Below, in pieces: positions 1 through 11,869 of a stretch of DNA of 64,000 bases (position 1 is the first letter of the stretch; every line of letters begins with the position of its first letter). Under the pieces are notes generated by a model. That model did no database searches. It had not been told where the DNA came from and was given only the letters and a program-made list of their open reading frames with translations. The stretch is taken from assembly GCA_030765045.1 (NCBI GenBank), contig CM060963.1, forward strand, positions 73,247,117 through 73,311,116, read 5' to 3'. A program made the position numbers and the translations under genes. Source of the stretch: Tenodera sinensis. Lineage: Eukaryota > Arthropoda > Insecta > Mantodea > Mantidae.

Positions 1-110
1 GTAATCTAGGACTTTAATATCACCCTTCTTTAAAGTTGCTGGCCCACATATGTTCCAGCTACACGTGTAACATATGGAAACAGTAAGTACTTTAGCTAAC
101 CAGACTGGAA

Positions 111-400
111 GCCCCCACACTACTAGCGAAACGTGCGGCCTTTCCTGGACACTGACTTGGGCGAAGAGGTGCATTTGAGTTCCCAGCACGTTCACCAGAT
201 TTAACGCCTTGTACTTTTACCTTTGGGGATCTCGAAGGATGTCATGTTTCACAGGGAAGCTCTCTGCTAGAGGCCTTCTGAAGAAATTGTACAGGCATGT
301 ACTGAAACTTCAACGGGCAAACGTTGTTCAAGTAACCGTTCTGCGCTGAGATATTTGTCAGGCCGCGACCATTTTGGCAACCAAAAGTACCTAATGGAAG
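111..400 (+). pseudogene. Tc1/mariner-type transposase C-terminal remnant
   Basis: In the frame starting at 111 the conceptual product runs APTLLAKRAAFPGH, one stop at 153-155, then LGRRGAFEFPARSPDLTP. The GRRG...F/W-P-x-RSPDLTP block is the region around the third catalytic Asp of Tc1/mariner DDD transposases (Asp codon 198-200). Further on, in other frames, a SALRYL..GRDHFG stretch resembles the usual ending of these proteins (S.R...C....G.HFE). It is broken by at least one stop and frameshifts, so it is a dead copy. Its left part lies within or beyond the first 110 bases, where I could not follow the second Asp. Confidence 0.6.
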
Positions 401-1127
401 GTACAAAAAGCTTTTATTAAACCTATGAAACACAAGGAAGTTTAGATTAATACACAATAAAGGTTTGGGTTCGTTAAAGTATGGATACATTTTTTGAGTA
501 TTATCTTATTTATCTTACTGAAAGCAATTTCAATTTATGTTATCGGTCTTCAGATTTACAATGCGAGTTATCACTGCTCCGAGACGAATGTCAAAGACTC
601 AGTTTTACAGTGAAAATGAAATTAAAGTGTGCTGAATGTAACATTAATTCATTGTTCACTAAATAAACTCGGGACAGACTACCAGACTTTATTGAGGTGA
701 GTATATACAAACGCAAAAATAATTTCCCCTTTACATTTAGTGAAGTGAACTCACTATTTATTGCTTTTTCAGTCTGAGTTGTGGAAATGTTTTAATCTTA
801 TATATAGCTTTTTAATTGTGTTAGACATTTGTTTTCCTTTTGGGAGTAAAACACGAGACATCTTTATTAATTAATTTATTTATGTATTTATTATCATTAT
901 TTCATTATATTGTCATATTATTACTACTATTGGCTTTTAAAGCCCCATTTAGGCCTTTGTCTCCCTCAATTTTTGCCTTCATTCTTCTATGTCTTCTGCT
1001 TTCTACCTCCACATTCGAACACCCAGTATCTGTAGGATATCCTCACATGGTTTTTTGTATTCCTTTAGGCCCTCTGTTGTAGAATTTCCAATTTAAAACT
1101 GTTTTTGGGATTCGTTTATCTTTTGGA
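401..1127. other. No supportable feature
   Basis: AT-rich sequence with only short chance reading frames. The T-rich open stretch at 840-1082 has low-complexity composition and no recognisable domain. Confidence 0.5.
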
Positions 1128-1389
<262 letters not shown>

Positions 1390-1611
1390 GTTTTTGTTGT
1401 AGTACGGTATGCTGCATCCATACAGCACATCTTCCTCTTTTACACAAACATTTTCTATTGTCAAACATAAGTTAACGTAAACGGCTTTAATTAAGTGGAG
1501 TCATAAAGGCCTTAAATCATAAATTTTTATTTTTTTTAACCTTTTTGCATATCATGAAAATATAATCTATTCTACGAAGACTCGAAGTTGATATGTGTTT
1601 TATTACAATGG

Positions 1612-1992
1612 ACAAATACTTGTTCTTCTTTACCTGAATACCCTTTGCCATATGCAGAACTAGGACTTACAAGCCAGTGCCTAGGGTCAGTCGCCTTCAT
1701 AGGATCCATAGAGCACAAGATCCTATGGAACGGACAGAGTGAAGACCTGGAAGTGGATGGTCAGCCAAGTACTAGATATGATAGGAAGAGGATGATATGA
1801 AATTCAGGTCAGATCGATAAGTGGAAATGTGGTGATGGAGCATTTGGTGGAATGAGTGACTGGGGCAACCGGAGAACCCGGAGAAAATCCGCCCAAACGC
1901 CGCTTCGTCCACCATGAATGCCACACATGGGTCCCTGGGATCGATTGGTGATAGAAGAACGATCTGACGGCTTGGACACGGCGCCACATAGA
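1612..1992 (-). mobile_element. SINE-A copy (tRNA-headed, minus strand)
   Basis: On the minus strand the body reads GGTGGACGAAGCGGCG..TGGGCGGATTTTCTCC, CTTGGCTGACCA and CAGGTCTTCACTCTGTC. The same order is seen at 5272-5670, 46880-47175 and 49100-49325. The tRNA-like head (near 1930-1990) is degraded but keeps a GATCGTTC..CAATCGATCCCAGG B-box relic. The tail at 1612-1640 is TACCTGAATA preceded by a TTCTTCTTT (GAA-type) run. I found no clear target duplication. Confidence 0.75.
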
Positions 1993-2965
1993 CCTATACT
2001 TACTGTTTTAAATTAATTTATATAAATATAATCCTTTATTACTTAACCCTTGCAAAGTTATATAAAACAAAGCATAACTCCGGAACTAATTGGTCTAGAG
2101 GTTTGTGATTTAGATTATGTTTTAGGGGAAATTCTGATTCATGTGCTAGCTAGTCTGGAATTCAATATAACAGATTTTTATGGTTAGATTGTCTTTAGTT
2201 ATATAAATAAGTGCTAATTTCTTAGATATTTGTATATTTTTACATTTTGCTCATATTTTTTGTGTTTTTTCACAATGACATGCCTGAAAGCTCGTTTAAA
2301 AAGAGAACAAGCAAAAAAATTAACATTATAGAACTTATCCTGTGGTACAAGATGCAACTGAAGAAACAGCTGAAAATCTAGTGCTAAGCAATCCTGCTGA
2401 GAATTTTGAAACTTCACCCAGTGCCTCTAGAAGGAAACTATTCAATACAGAAGAATGTATATTAACATTAATGAAGATGAAACAAATATTAATTTACTAA
2501 TTAATTTTATATATTAAGTTCAGCTTTTAGTGACATTGTCAGTCGTAATATTTGTGGGAGGATTTTAGAGTTAATATATAACGCATGTGAGGTTATATGA
2601 ACATTTTATTTTAGTTTCATTTGAACGTCAATTTTCTCGAAATCACATTTTTCAACATAAAAGCCCCTTTTCTCATAAATCATTGGTAACATCTCCATCC
2701 AATTTTTATCACATAATCTGCATTTCACAGTGATATTGTAGATACTCAGAAACTAATTTCCTCAAACGGATTCTTTAAAAATAAATAAAAGGTTAGAGCT
2801 ACAGTAAAAAAAATATAAAAATGTCCTATTTCATGTTTTCTTATGAATATTTATCAGTATATTTAGGAAAGACCAATACACAGCCTGTAAGAAATTTTGA
2901 TTTCTGTATCCAATAGATCCTGAGAAAACGGGCCATTTATTTCGCCATTTTAACATAGGTAATAT
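1993..2965. other. No assignable feature
   Basis: AT-rich. Around 2330-2450 the plus strand has a short coding-like stretch (VVQDATEETAENLVLSNPAE, then SPSASRRKLF) without start, end or family match. It may be the last piece of a transposon or host exon, but I cannot support either. Confidence 0.3.
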
Positions 2966-3910
2966 AGGAATGAAAGAATGAATGAATGAATGAATGAATG
3001 AATAGTGTTAATTTGGGCATCTTTACAACATTTTTTTGTTTGTCGTGTTGGGATTTCCTTCGGTTTGTGTGCGCATCCGTGTTGTTTTGTGTTTTTGTTG
3101 ACGTTGTGTAGTGTAGTGTGTTTCTGTGTGTCAGTTTCTCGTGTTCCACATCCATCGCTCCATTCATATACTTCTACCCAAAAAGATCTATGGTTTCGTT
3201 GCTTGTTTCTTTTTTATTTTAATTGTTGCGGCAGCACCTCACTTGGTATTTATTATATGTTTAGTGTGTTTTTGTATGTTTGGGGTTTTTGTATGTGTTT
3301 GTGTCTATTGTGTGTTTAAATGTTTTGAAAATGTTGTAAATGCTTTTGTAGTTTTTGTTCTTCTTGTTCTTGATAATTATCTTGTGATAAGGGGAGGATT
3401 TTTTTCTTTTTGTGTTTCTTCTATTGTTTTCATTTTTGTGCTGTGTTTATGAGTGTTCTTCTGTAGCTTCTTGTGTGTGCATTGTGCGTGTGCATTGTGC
3501 ATTGTGCGTGTGCGTGTGCGTGCGCTTGCGTGTGCGTGTGCGTGTGTGTAATCATTTGTTTCGCTAGGTGTGTGTCAATGGGTGTTGTATTTGTGTATTG
3601 GTGTAAAGTGTTGGATTTGAATCATGGGGAAAGTTTGTGAGCAGTCCTTTGGCACTTTCTCTCATAAGTTTTTATTTTGTTCATCATGTTTGAGGTTATT
3701 AAGGGCATTGTGGCTACGGCTGCATATGTCAGTTGTGGTCGTACTAATGTTATGTATAGTTTGTGTAGTATTTGTGGTGTGAGTCCTCGTTTGTTTAGTT
3801 TGGACAGATAGTTAAGTGTTGCGTGAATGGGACGTGCCTTATTTAGTAATTGTGTGTAGTGTGGTTTGATTCTGAGTTTGTTATGTATCTGTATTCCTAA
3901 GTATTTTTAC
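2966..3910 (-). mobile_element. Jockey-like non-LTR retrotransposon (LINE) 3' end
   Basis: The minus strand is open from about 3906 to the stop at 3622-3624 (roughly 95 codons) and reads KYLGIQIHNKLRIKPHYTQ, then NKARPIHATLNYLSK, TPQILHKLYITLVRPQLTYA and KIKTYERKCQRTAHKLS. The YLG, the L(Y/L)..LVRP.LTYA core and the final Y.RKC.R block are the order found after the catalytic part of Jockey/CR1-type reverse transcriptases. A frameshifted extension (FKSNTLHQYTNTTPID) follows. The 3' part is CA-rich on this strand and ends at 2971-3003 in an ATTC tetranucleotide run, a plausible LINE tail. The copy is 5'-truncated at about 3908, as LINEs usually are. Confidence 0.7.
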
Positions 3911-4029
3911 GACTCCCCTTAAATAGGATAGAAAATAAACATACCTACAGAATTGTAAGTCGCATATTGCCTTGAAGAATTACCACGACAATTTAATTAA
4001 TTTAGAAGCTTTAATATGTCTGCGAGTAT

Positions 4030-4105
4030 TCCACTATAGTAACTCAACGGCGGAGAATGAATACGGGAGCTGAAGGTAGATAATTCGAGTCCTGGCTGTA
4101 CCATG
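4030..4105 (+). repeat. Possible degenerate tRNA-like SINE head
   Basis: Contains TAGTAACTCAACGGCGGAGA and, 35 bases on, a B-box-like AATTCGAGTCCTGG. Spacing fits a tRNA-derived promoter, but the A-box is poor and I cannot trace a SINE body. Confidence 0.25.
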
Positions 4106-5271
4106 ACTCAACGTGATTCAACTGTCCAACATTTTTTTTTATTCATTTTTAAATTTGAAGAGTGAAAGTGAAAGCCGAATTCATTTAAAGATTCTTTTGT
4201 GTATCTTTTAACATCTCTAAAAGTCGTGTCAGCAACTTGAATATGAAATACCTTTTCTCTTTATTATGTAAGATTCGCATCCATGAGATTTAGCAGGATA
4301 GTCCTTATCTTATGGAACTTAAATTACCAGTCCTAGCGCCTTGTCAAATAGTGCCATGCATAATTTTAAGATCTGAATATTCCTCATGGTTAAATATTAT
4401 TTTATTACGTAGTTGCTTCAACTCTTCATTGCACATACTAGATTTAATTGGACATTTGACAGTGAATCCATTGTTTTACGTTTCTTTTATCAATGTTTTA
4501 AGTTCATATTCTTTCCTAATTGGAAAACAAAGACTGCCTTAAGGGCCTACTTAATTAGAATGAACGTACTAATATATGTGTGTGGTACCTTTATATGTAT
4601 CCACTTGGGTGTGTTAGTTGTTTTTTCTCTTTATCTAACAGTTTCCCCACAAACCAATCACATAGTTTATTACCTGATGTTTTCTACATTGTCGTGACAC
4701 AAATGAATAGCGCCTGTGAAGTAGGCTATCTGTTTTGTTTCACACCCAATGCATGACACACTTATCTAGATCATGTCAGGTTATCGCCTATCCAGAAAAC
4801 ATTGGAAATCAGTTCCAAATCAGTGTTCGTTCCGGCCACTCTCTGTCATATTTGCTGTGGCAGGCCTAGTTGAAGGTACTAATCAACCTGAAGACATGCT
4901 GTCTCAATAATTAAACCCACAAGTCCACAAATAAACGAAATATTGATGTAATAGTGTTCATTACCCTGCCCAATGGCCAGTGGAAATGTCAGCACTTACA
5001 ACCTTCAGTGCATGTATTAACAACAACACAGAGTTTAGAAAATCCAGTCTTTATTTTATCATGAAAAAGGAATTGATTGCACTTCTGTTGCAAACATTAA
5101 TAACACCGGTAACTATTTATATGTAATGGAACTTTCCACTGCCATTGATCCTTTCGCTATATTTACCTAAATCTAGTGGAATCCGAAGCTTTTCTCGGTG
5201 ACCGTACCTTTGTAAAAAAAAAAGGAAATTAGTCTTTTCTGAGTGTTATGAGAAATTAAACTGAATATGAT

Positions 5272-5670
5272 GTGGCGGTGTCGTGGCCTAGCGGTTAGAA
5301 CGTTTGCCTACCACCTAGGCGGCATGAGTTCAATCCCAGGTACCCACATGTGGTATTTCTGGTGGACGAAGCGGCGTCTGGGCGGATTTTCTCCTGGTTC
5401 TCCGGTTTCCCCCGTCACTCATTCGACCAATTGTTTCATTACCACCTTTTTATTCATAAATTTCATCTGAAATTCACAACACACTCTTCCTCACTATCAT
5501 ACCTGGTGCTTGGCTGACCACCCGCTTCCAGGTCTTCACTCTGTCTGGTCCATAGGTTCCTGTGTTCCCCGACAGGCATCTGACCCTAAGCACAGACTTT
5601 AAGTCCTAGGGGTTGTAATTCCTACATAAATGAAGGGTGACCAGGTAAAGAAGAAGAAGAAGAAGAAGTA
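5272..5670 (+). mobile_element. SINE-A, best copy
   Basis: The tRNA-like head has an A-box TGGCCTAGCGGTTAGAACG (5284-5302) and a B-box GAGTTCAATCCCAG, consistent with an internal RNA polymerase III promoter. A body common to four copies in the window follows, then an (AGA)n tail ending near 5669. This is the most complete copy and serves as reference. It depends on a LINE for movement by analogy with known SINEs; the GAA-type tail resembles the tails of the LINE remnants at 28200-28560 and 40990-42001. Confidence 0.85.
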
Positions 5671-5679
5671 ATTTAATAT

Positions 5680-5800
5680 TACACACTAGAGTAAGAATAA
5701 GGAATGAAAAATCCAATGCAAAGCCGGAATTTGAACCACGTATCTTCGGCTCTACGTACAGTTGCTATAACCACTGAACTACTAAGGCAACTTGCCAGCG
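5680..5800 (-). mobile_element. Second tRNA-headed SINE fragment (SINE-E)
   Basis: On the minus strand GCCTTAGTAGTTCAGTGGTT (A-box region) is followed by GGTTCAAATTCCGGC (B-box), then an A-rich stretch. It sits directly after the GAA tail of SINE-A in opposite orientation. The head differs from the other SINE families here. A functional tRNA is unlikely because the acceptor arms do not pair. Confidence 0.5.
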
Positions 5801-7012
5801 TGATATTATATTCCCCAACTAATTTACGTTACACTTAATATTCATTAAATCTGTATAAAGACTGAAGAAAGTAAAATAGAGAATTTTACAAAACAAAATA
5901 GCTTTTGACATTTACAGTGTAATTATCAAAATCTCCAAAGCTTCAGAATTCTTTGACATTTTACAATATTTCTAAGTACTACCACTTTAGGTTTATTGGT
6001 TTACTTTATTTGGAAAGTGGAGTTCAGCAATTTGCTGCTTTGTGGTTGTGTATCTTCCATTGATTTTTACCTGTTTTTTCTATGATTGGAGCTTTGAATC
6101 GTGACATTTAATGTGCCTTCCAATAGTTACCTGGCAACTGAAGCTAGTCACGGAGAATCGAAGTCAGACAGGTCAATAAAGGTAATTTGAACCCACTACT
6201 TCCCGAATGCTAGCCATCGGATTTTCTGGATTATTGCACTTTTATAGCTAGAGAAAGCTGTAAAACACTTTATTACAGCAATCTAAAAGCTATGTGGAAA
6301 ATTTATATGCTTTGAACGTAAAACCCGAACCAAACCTAATAAATAAAATGCAGTATAATTACGATAAAAAGCAGTAATATTTTCATGTCACAGAGAAAAG
6401 AAATTATAGCCCTGTTATTAAGCAGATTATGAAATTAGCGCTGTATATGCTGTTCACAGTGGTAATGCATGATACATGTTTCTGGATAAGCCCAATGTGT
6501 AATTTTTTGACACTGATAGGTATGGTAAATAATAACTCTAAATTAGGGCCCTTAATGAGCCATTAGTTATGCCAAGTATGTTTTGGAGGATACCTAAAAC
6601 GGCGGTTACTGTTAACAGATTTGTTTACCTGATTTATATTCTGTGTGAGAATTAATTTGTGCGTAAAGGTTTACGAACATTGTAAAATTTAGTCTGGACT
6701 GGACAGAGGTATATTCTATAACATCATTAATTCATGAGGAAATGTACGTTTTATATGAATAAGCATGGAGGAATTACATACAATATTTATTATTTCTGAA
6801 GACCCCTTTTTGTAATGCGTTTTTCATGACTGCATAGCTCACTTTCGTGAAAAAAAGAGAAATGTATTCAAGCGAGCCTGTTATCTCGTAAAATAACAAA
6901 ATTAAACTATATAGGTAAGCTAAGTAATTGCAAAGACACTGGCTAGGCTTACATAGGCCAAGTAACACTTTTCTGCTAAGCCAAAAAGGAATTTACTATA
7001 ACTATATAGGAT
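5801..7012. other. No supportable feature
   Basis: AT-rich sequence without recognisable coding or repeat structure on either strand. Confidence 0.5.
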
Positions 7013-7527
7013 TGTGACGTCTAAGACACCCTCAAGGTCAAGCTACCTCACGACACAGCGCGGCGAGCAGACAAGGAAACAATGGGGCGGGCCGAAACAA
7101 ATTTGTCGATTCGAGAAGCTGTCGACTAGCGGCTTCTTTACGAGAAGTTTCTCGAGAAAAGCTGTATTTTCCAGAGAATTCGCCGGTGATTCGCTAGGCC
7201 TATATAAGCAAATCCGAACGGCGAGAGACGTCAGTTTTTAACGCGAGCTTTTTAAGTGTTGAGTGAGACAGTTATTGAGGGAGCTTTAAGTGAGCCAGTT
7301 TACTGAGTGCACCTCAGATCCAGCTGTTTGTGGGACGGAGATAGCAGTATAACTGTGAGCAGTTGTGTTTGAGTCAAGGATATGAAAGGACAGAATATCT
7401 TTGAGTTGGAAAGTCACGAGAAATTGTACATAATGTTAACGATAAAGCAGAGGAGTAAGTTTTTGTGATCCAATTTTAAGGTAAATAAGCTGACAGGAAG
7501 AGTAACTGGAATTTGTAATTTTTCACA
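7013..7527 (+). mobile_element. Solo LTR with TATA box (plus strand)
   Basis: Begins TGTGACGTC and ends TTTTTCACA, i.e. inverted TGTGA...TCACA ends. It has a TATA-type promoter (CTATATAAG, 7200-7208) about 30 bases before a plausible start region and a 3' segment GGTAAATAAGCTGACAGG followed by AGTAACTGGA. That segment aligns with the 3' ends of the LTR copies at 23280, 32731 and 48360. The flanking four bases are GGAT and GTAT, a possible decayed 4-bp target duplication. No retroviral-type coding region is attached. The short open frame inside is not a gene. Confidence 0.6.
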
Positions 7528-10500
7528 GTATTATTTAATTCTTTTTCATAAAAATGTCACATTCTAATGATTTTCTCTGCTCAAGCTATTCTTACAAAGC
7601 ATTATCCTCCTATGTACTTCTTGTAATTTTATATAAAAGTTCATTATATATTTAAGTATTCGTTTTAAGTACAGAACGATCATTTTATGGCCCATCTCGA
7701 ATCACGATACCTATTGTGCTTGTCAATTCTAAATCTCCCGTGTTACACACTTATTCAATAAGTCTAGGAATTCTTAAGCAGCTGGCTTCAAGGTATCTAT
7801 ACTGAAGCCAAATACTGCAAAATCACAGAGGAAAAGGGTCAATGACATTGGTGAAGCAACAACTTTGTACACTGTTGATTGTTAAAACATATATTTTTGG
7901 CCTTTTAGGTTTAGCGATCTTATTATCCTAAACTTATTAACTTGATATCTGACAGTATCTCTGTTTGGAAACAAAATACTAGGAAATTGTCTACACAACT
8001 TTCTACATGATTCGGGTTTTACGTATATAATGTATATAAACATTATTTACTAGCGAATTTTTATGGGCATTTCAATGGACCAATAACATGACAAAAATAT
8101 CAAGAAAACACGGAATAAGTATTTCACAGAGAACAAGGATATATGAATAAGGTTACAGCTTTAAAGGATATACAATGAACACACTCTAGTCTTAAAGGCA
8201 CGAACTAAAGGCAGAAGCTGACAGTTGACATTGACAACCGATAAAGCTAACAATAATCTCTAAGGCGTCTCCCCTTTACAGAGTTAAATTATCGCCCGGC
8301 AGACAAGGCCATGGAGGAGTGCAGGATGGGGGTGGGGGTGCGGCCCCAACTGTAAAGCAGCTGGCCGAGAAAATAATAATGTGGTAAGTACAGTCCACAT
8401 TAATGTTTAAGAACAAGACGAAAACATAACGATATACTTAATCCTAAAATGTCCATTGGAGTGATAGATTTTCTTGAGTAGTTACCTGTGTTATCAGCCG
8501 ATTTAACCCAATAGGCCATCCCGGGCAGTTGAAGTGATAAACAGAACAAGTAGCATGCTTGCCCAGCGCAAACAATGGAATCGCTATCTCAGAAGATGTT
8601 GGTTTTCTCGAGGTTTCCCTTTATGGAAATCCATCCATCTGACATAAAAGCGAGGAAAACTGATGTTCTCCGAGGGAATTGCTACAATTGCTGTGACTTC
8701 CTGCAGAAAATTGGAGAAAGCTTGAGTTTAAGTGAATAATCCAAAAGAAGAGACTATTCGTAGTATTCACATCGTTGCTACACCACGAAGAAAGTGAAGA
8801 AATAGTCCACTCTAAAGTCCTAGAGAAACTTGAACTACACTAAGATATATCGTTATTTATTTGAATACAGTCAATATAAGTGAGAAGCAGATTAATTGCA
8901 AATGAAAACAGTGACTGCGAGAACCTGTGAAGTGTCAGAAATGGAACATAGTACAATATTCTTATTCTTCTTTACTTTTTGCATCAAATTAGTAAAATCA
9001 CTCAATGTAGTTTACCGAAATGCTTACCTCATAAGAACTTACACAAAATCTCCAGATATATTTTCTAAGAAGCTGATTATTTTTTAAACCCTTTCATTGC
9101 AAATATATTAGTATGTTGTCGCCTATTCTGATGGGTAACTTCCTATGTCATACAAGTGTTACCCTCGAGACCATAGCTCCCAGGTATAACGAGAGGAAGG
9201 AGAAGGTGAAGAAGAGTAGAAGAAAGTTAATAGCGATGAGCAGGTTTTAGTTAAGAACGGGGATCCCTCATGCAGAAGTTCATTATTTGCAGAGCTGGTA
9301 GACCAGAAAAAGAGGAGAAGGAAATGGTGACTGCAGCAAGGTAAAATACAGCCTGGAAATGAAATAGACCTTTCTCGCCCCGTTCATACTGTTGAGAACT
9401 CCGTAATATTCCACTGAAAAGAATGTTTAAAGTACGGCCTCAAATTTTAGACACATCATAGTGCAAGACGTATGGTAAACTCGGCCACAATAGTATCTAA
9501 AGGTCATAAAACAGATAGATGTTGACCACTGATTGATGAACTTGAGCACTAATACGCGTATAATGACAAATTTCAGATGCTTAGTGCTCTGGTGAAAATG
9601 ACGTCAAACAATGGTAATGATTATTTTGCATATTTTTTGGAAATAATTCCAAAATGTAGTTATTTATAAGTAAAATTCACTAAATTCCTTACTAGTTTGA
9701 AACCATTTTAAATGAGCCTACGGATTTTCCTTGGACTTAAATACAACACATTTTAAATATGGCATTTTTATCCTAAATTTGCTAGGTGTCCCTATGTCCG
9801 CTTGTAAATTATAGGAATGGCAATCTCTCAAAGTGCTGCTACTTTAATAATCACTCGCCCATCATACCCATATACTCTCTGTTTGGGAATAACGGTATCT
9901 GTTTACAGATATAAGTGGAACAAAGAATGTTCAGGTGTTCAAAGAATAAAATATGTACCTTACAACGACACTGCACTAATAATAACTGTGGGTACTATGG
10001 TTATAAAGAGTAGAACGCTAGAAGACACTATAACAACTAAAAATGAGTTTCAATTGTAACTTGTTGTCCAGCAATAAGATTGGAAAGTAAAAAGGTCCTT
10101 TCAGAAAATAAGCTTGACTGATGTTTGCTTATAATTTCCGCAGTCCAAAATTTCACGACTGCACAGACACGCTGCTCACCTGTTTAGATCTATTTACCTG
10201 TATGAGTAGCATTTTTAATTAATAAAGCCTGTAAACCTGGTCACAGAAGCTAATCCTGACGTCAGAAACACAATTGAGTAGAATTATAAATATTGAATTT
10301 AATGCAGGCAGAAGAGCTACGAAATAGAATGCTCATTTGCTCTATTAAGGACCCAGTTGAATGCAGTATGAAACATTTCTATTTCATCTTGTATAAACAG
10401 GCAATACTGTCAATAAAAGTGCACGTATTCTAATATTTTAAATTGTACAATCACCATTGACTTTCCCTGCACCTGTGTTGACCATACATTCCATTCGAAG

Positions 10501-10700
10501 CAATTTACGATGATTTTCCGCTGAATGTGTAAAACAATTTCCTGTCACTGCTAGGAACCAGGGAATTTACTTCTTTGCTGCCACTATGAACCTGAATGGA
10601 CGTATATGAATTCTACATGAAGTAGGCGAAAAAGAGATGCAAGAACTATATGACCATATAACAGTTGGAACCTGCCTACATGCACTTTGTAATAAAACTC
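7528..10700. other. No supportable feature
   Basis: No domain, SINE head or transposase block recognised. A G-rich patch (GGGGGTGGGGGTGCGG) at about 8327-8343 and a relatively GC-rich part at 8260-8370 stand out but have no open frame. Confidence 0.45.
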
Positions 10701-11500
10701 TGAGTGTTTCACTCACATGACTTTCTCTACTCTTGTACTATTCTTACAAACTCTTGTTCTTCCATCTTCTTCATTTAGTCAAGATAAACAGTTGCAGAAC
10801 GTATACTGCTTATTTTCTTGTAGGTGCAAGGCAAATGTGGCAATACAGTAGGTTTTGATTGCTAGTCAAGTGTTTCAAAAAGCTTTGAAATTCCGTTCTC
10901 TTTGGTCGGCTAAGATATAAAAAAAATGAATAACAACCTTCCACTTGTAGAAAGTATAAGTATTGCAAAACCAGGAATACCTCCGAAATGGTTCACTGTA
11001 CCCCACCCCCCAAAAAAATAGTTTGCTCAAAAATTGCTTTAACAGGATCTACATTTTATAGTAAAATTCGATCAAACTCTTATAGTATACCAGTTGTACA
11101 AAAGTCATAAAAGGTTAAACAGGACTATGTGTGCTATAACCCAGAAAATTCAAAATATACATTTCATTTGTCATAAAAATATAGCAATTTAATCAAAATC
11201 ATTAGAGCCATTTTCGACATAAGTCAACATGTTTGAAAAATTTTCCATGGAAAGGGTAGTTTCTGGGAGAGCAACTTTCGTGTTGAAACATTGAATTTAA
11301 ATACCAACTTTGGTTTTCAACAGAGTTTTCGTTTTGGGGTTACGCAGTTCACAGACCGAAAGACACACACACGGATTTAAATGATTTATCTTTTGGCTTC
11401 AGGGGGCCTCAAAACATACATTTCCGGTGAAATCTTGACATGGAATATTTTAGTGGAATACAATATGTCCCCTACTTACTACACGCAGTAGTGAAAGTAA
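10701..11500 (-). repeat. Repeat R copy (minus strand)
   Basis: Starts TTTCACTCACATGACTTTCT and ends with TGGAATACAATA..CCCCTACTTACTAC..GCAGTAG, the two ends found in other R copies. Contains GAAATGGTTCACTGTAC, AATTCAAAATATACATTTCA and TAAATACCAACTTTGG in family order. Only a short ACACACAC stands at the internal microsatellite position. Confidence 0.75.
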
Positions 11501-11570
11501 AAAAGAAACATAGTAAAGGAAATTCCGAAAGTTGAGGACGGAACAGGAGACTCAACTGCTCCATGAAGTG

Positions 11571-11592
11571 AAGAAGAAAAAGAAGAAGAAAA
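11571..11592 (+). repeat. Short (GAA)n run
   Basis: AGAAGAAAAAGAAGAAGAAA; possibly the tail of an unrecognised SINE or LINE. Confidence 0.5.
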
Positions 11593-11726
11593 TCCTTGCA
11601 TGATTGCGTCTATTGATGACAAAGACAGCTGGCCTTGCTGAATGGCAAAATATGCACTTTAGTTCGGTTTACTGTCTCCACAGGTACTGTGCAGAAGGCG
11701 AACACACCTACTGTATACTTCTGACA

Positions 11727-11728
11727 CA

Positions 11729-11793
<65 letters not shown>

Positions 11794-11806
11794 ATACACA
11801 CACAGA
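11727..11806. repeat. (CA)n microsatellite
   Basis: About 38 CA units with two TA interruptions near the end. Unlike most other CA arrays in this window, the flanks do not belong to repeat R. Confidence 0.95.
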
Positions 11807-11869
11807 AGAACCTATTGGGTGTCCTGCTCCTTGGAGAGGAAAGAGAGGCAATACTACGATGTCATAAAT

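Noticed and set aside
840..1082. 80-residue hydrophobic frame
   Set aside because: Low-complexity T-rich sequence, no support.
3005..3452. Plus-strand cysteine/valine-rich frames
   Set aside because: Antisense to the biased 3' part of the LINE on the minus strand.
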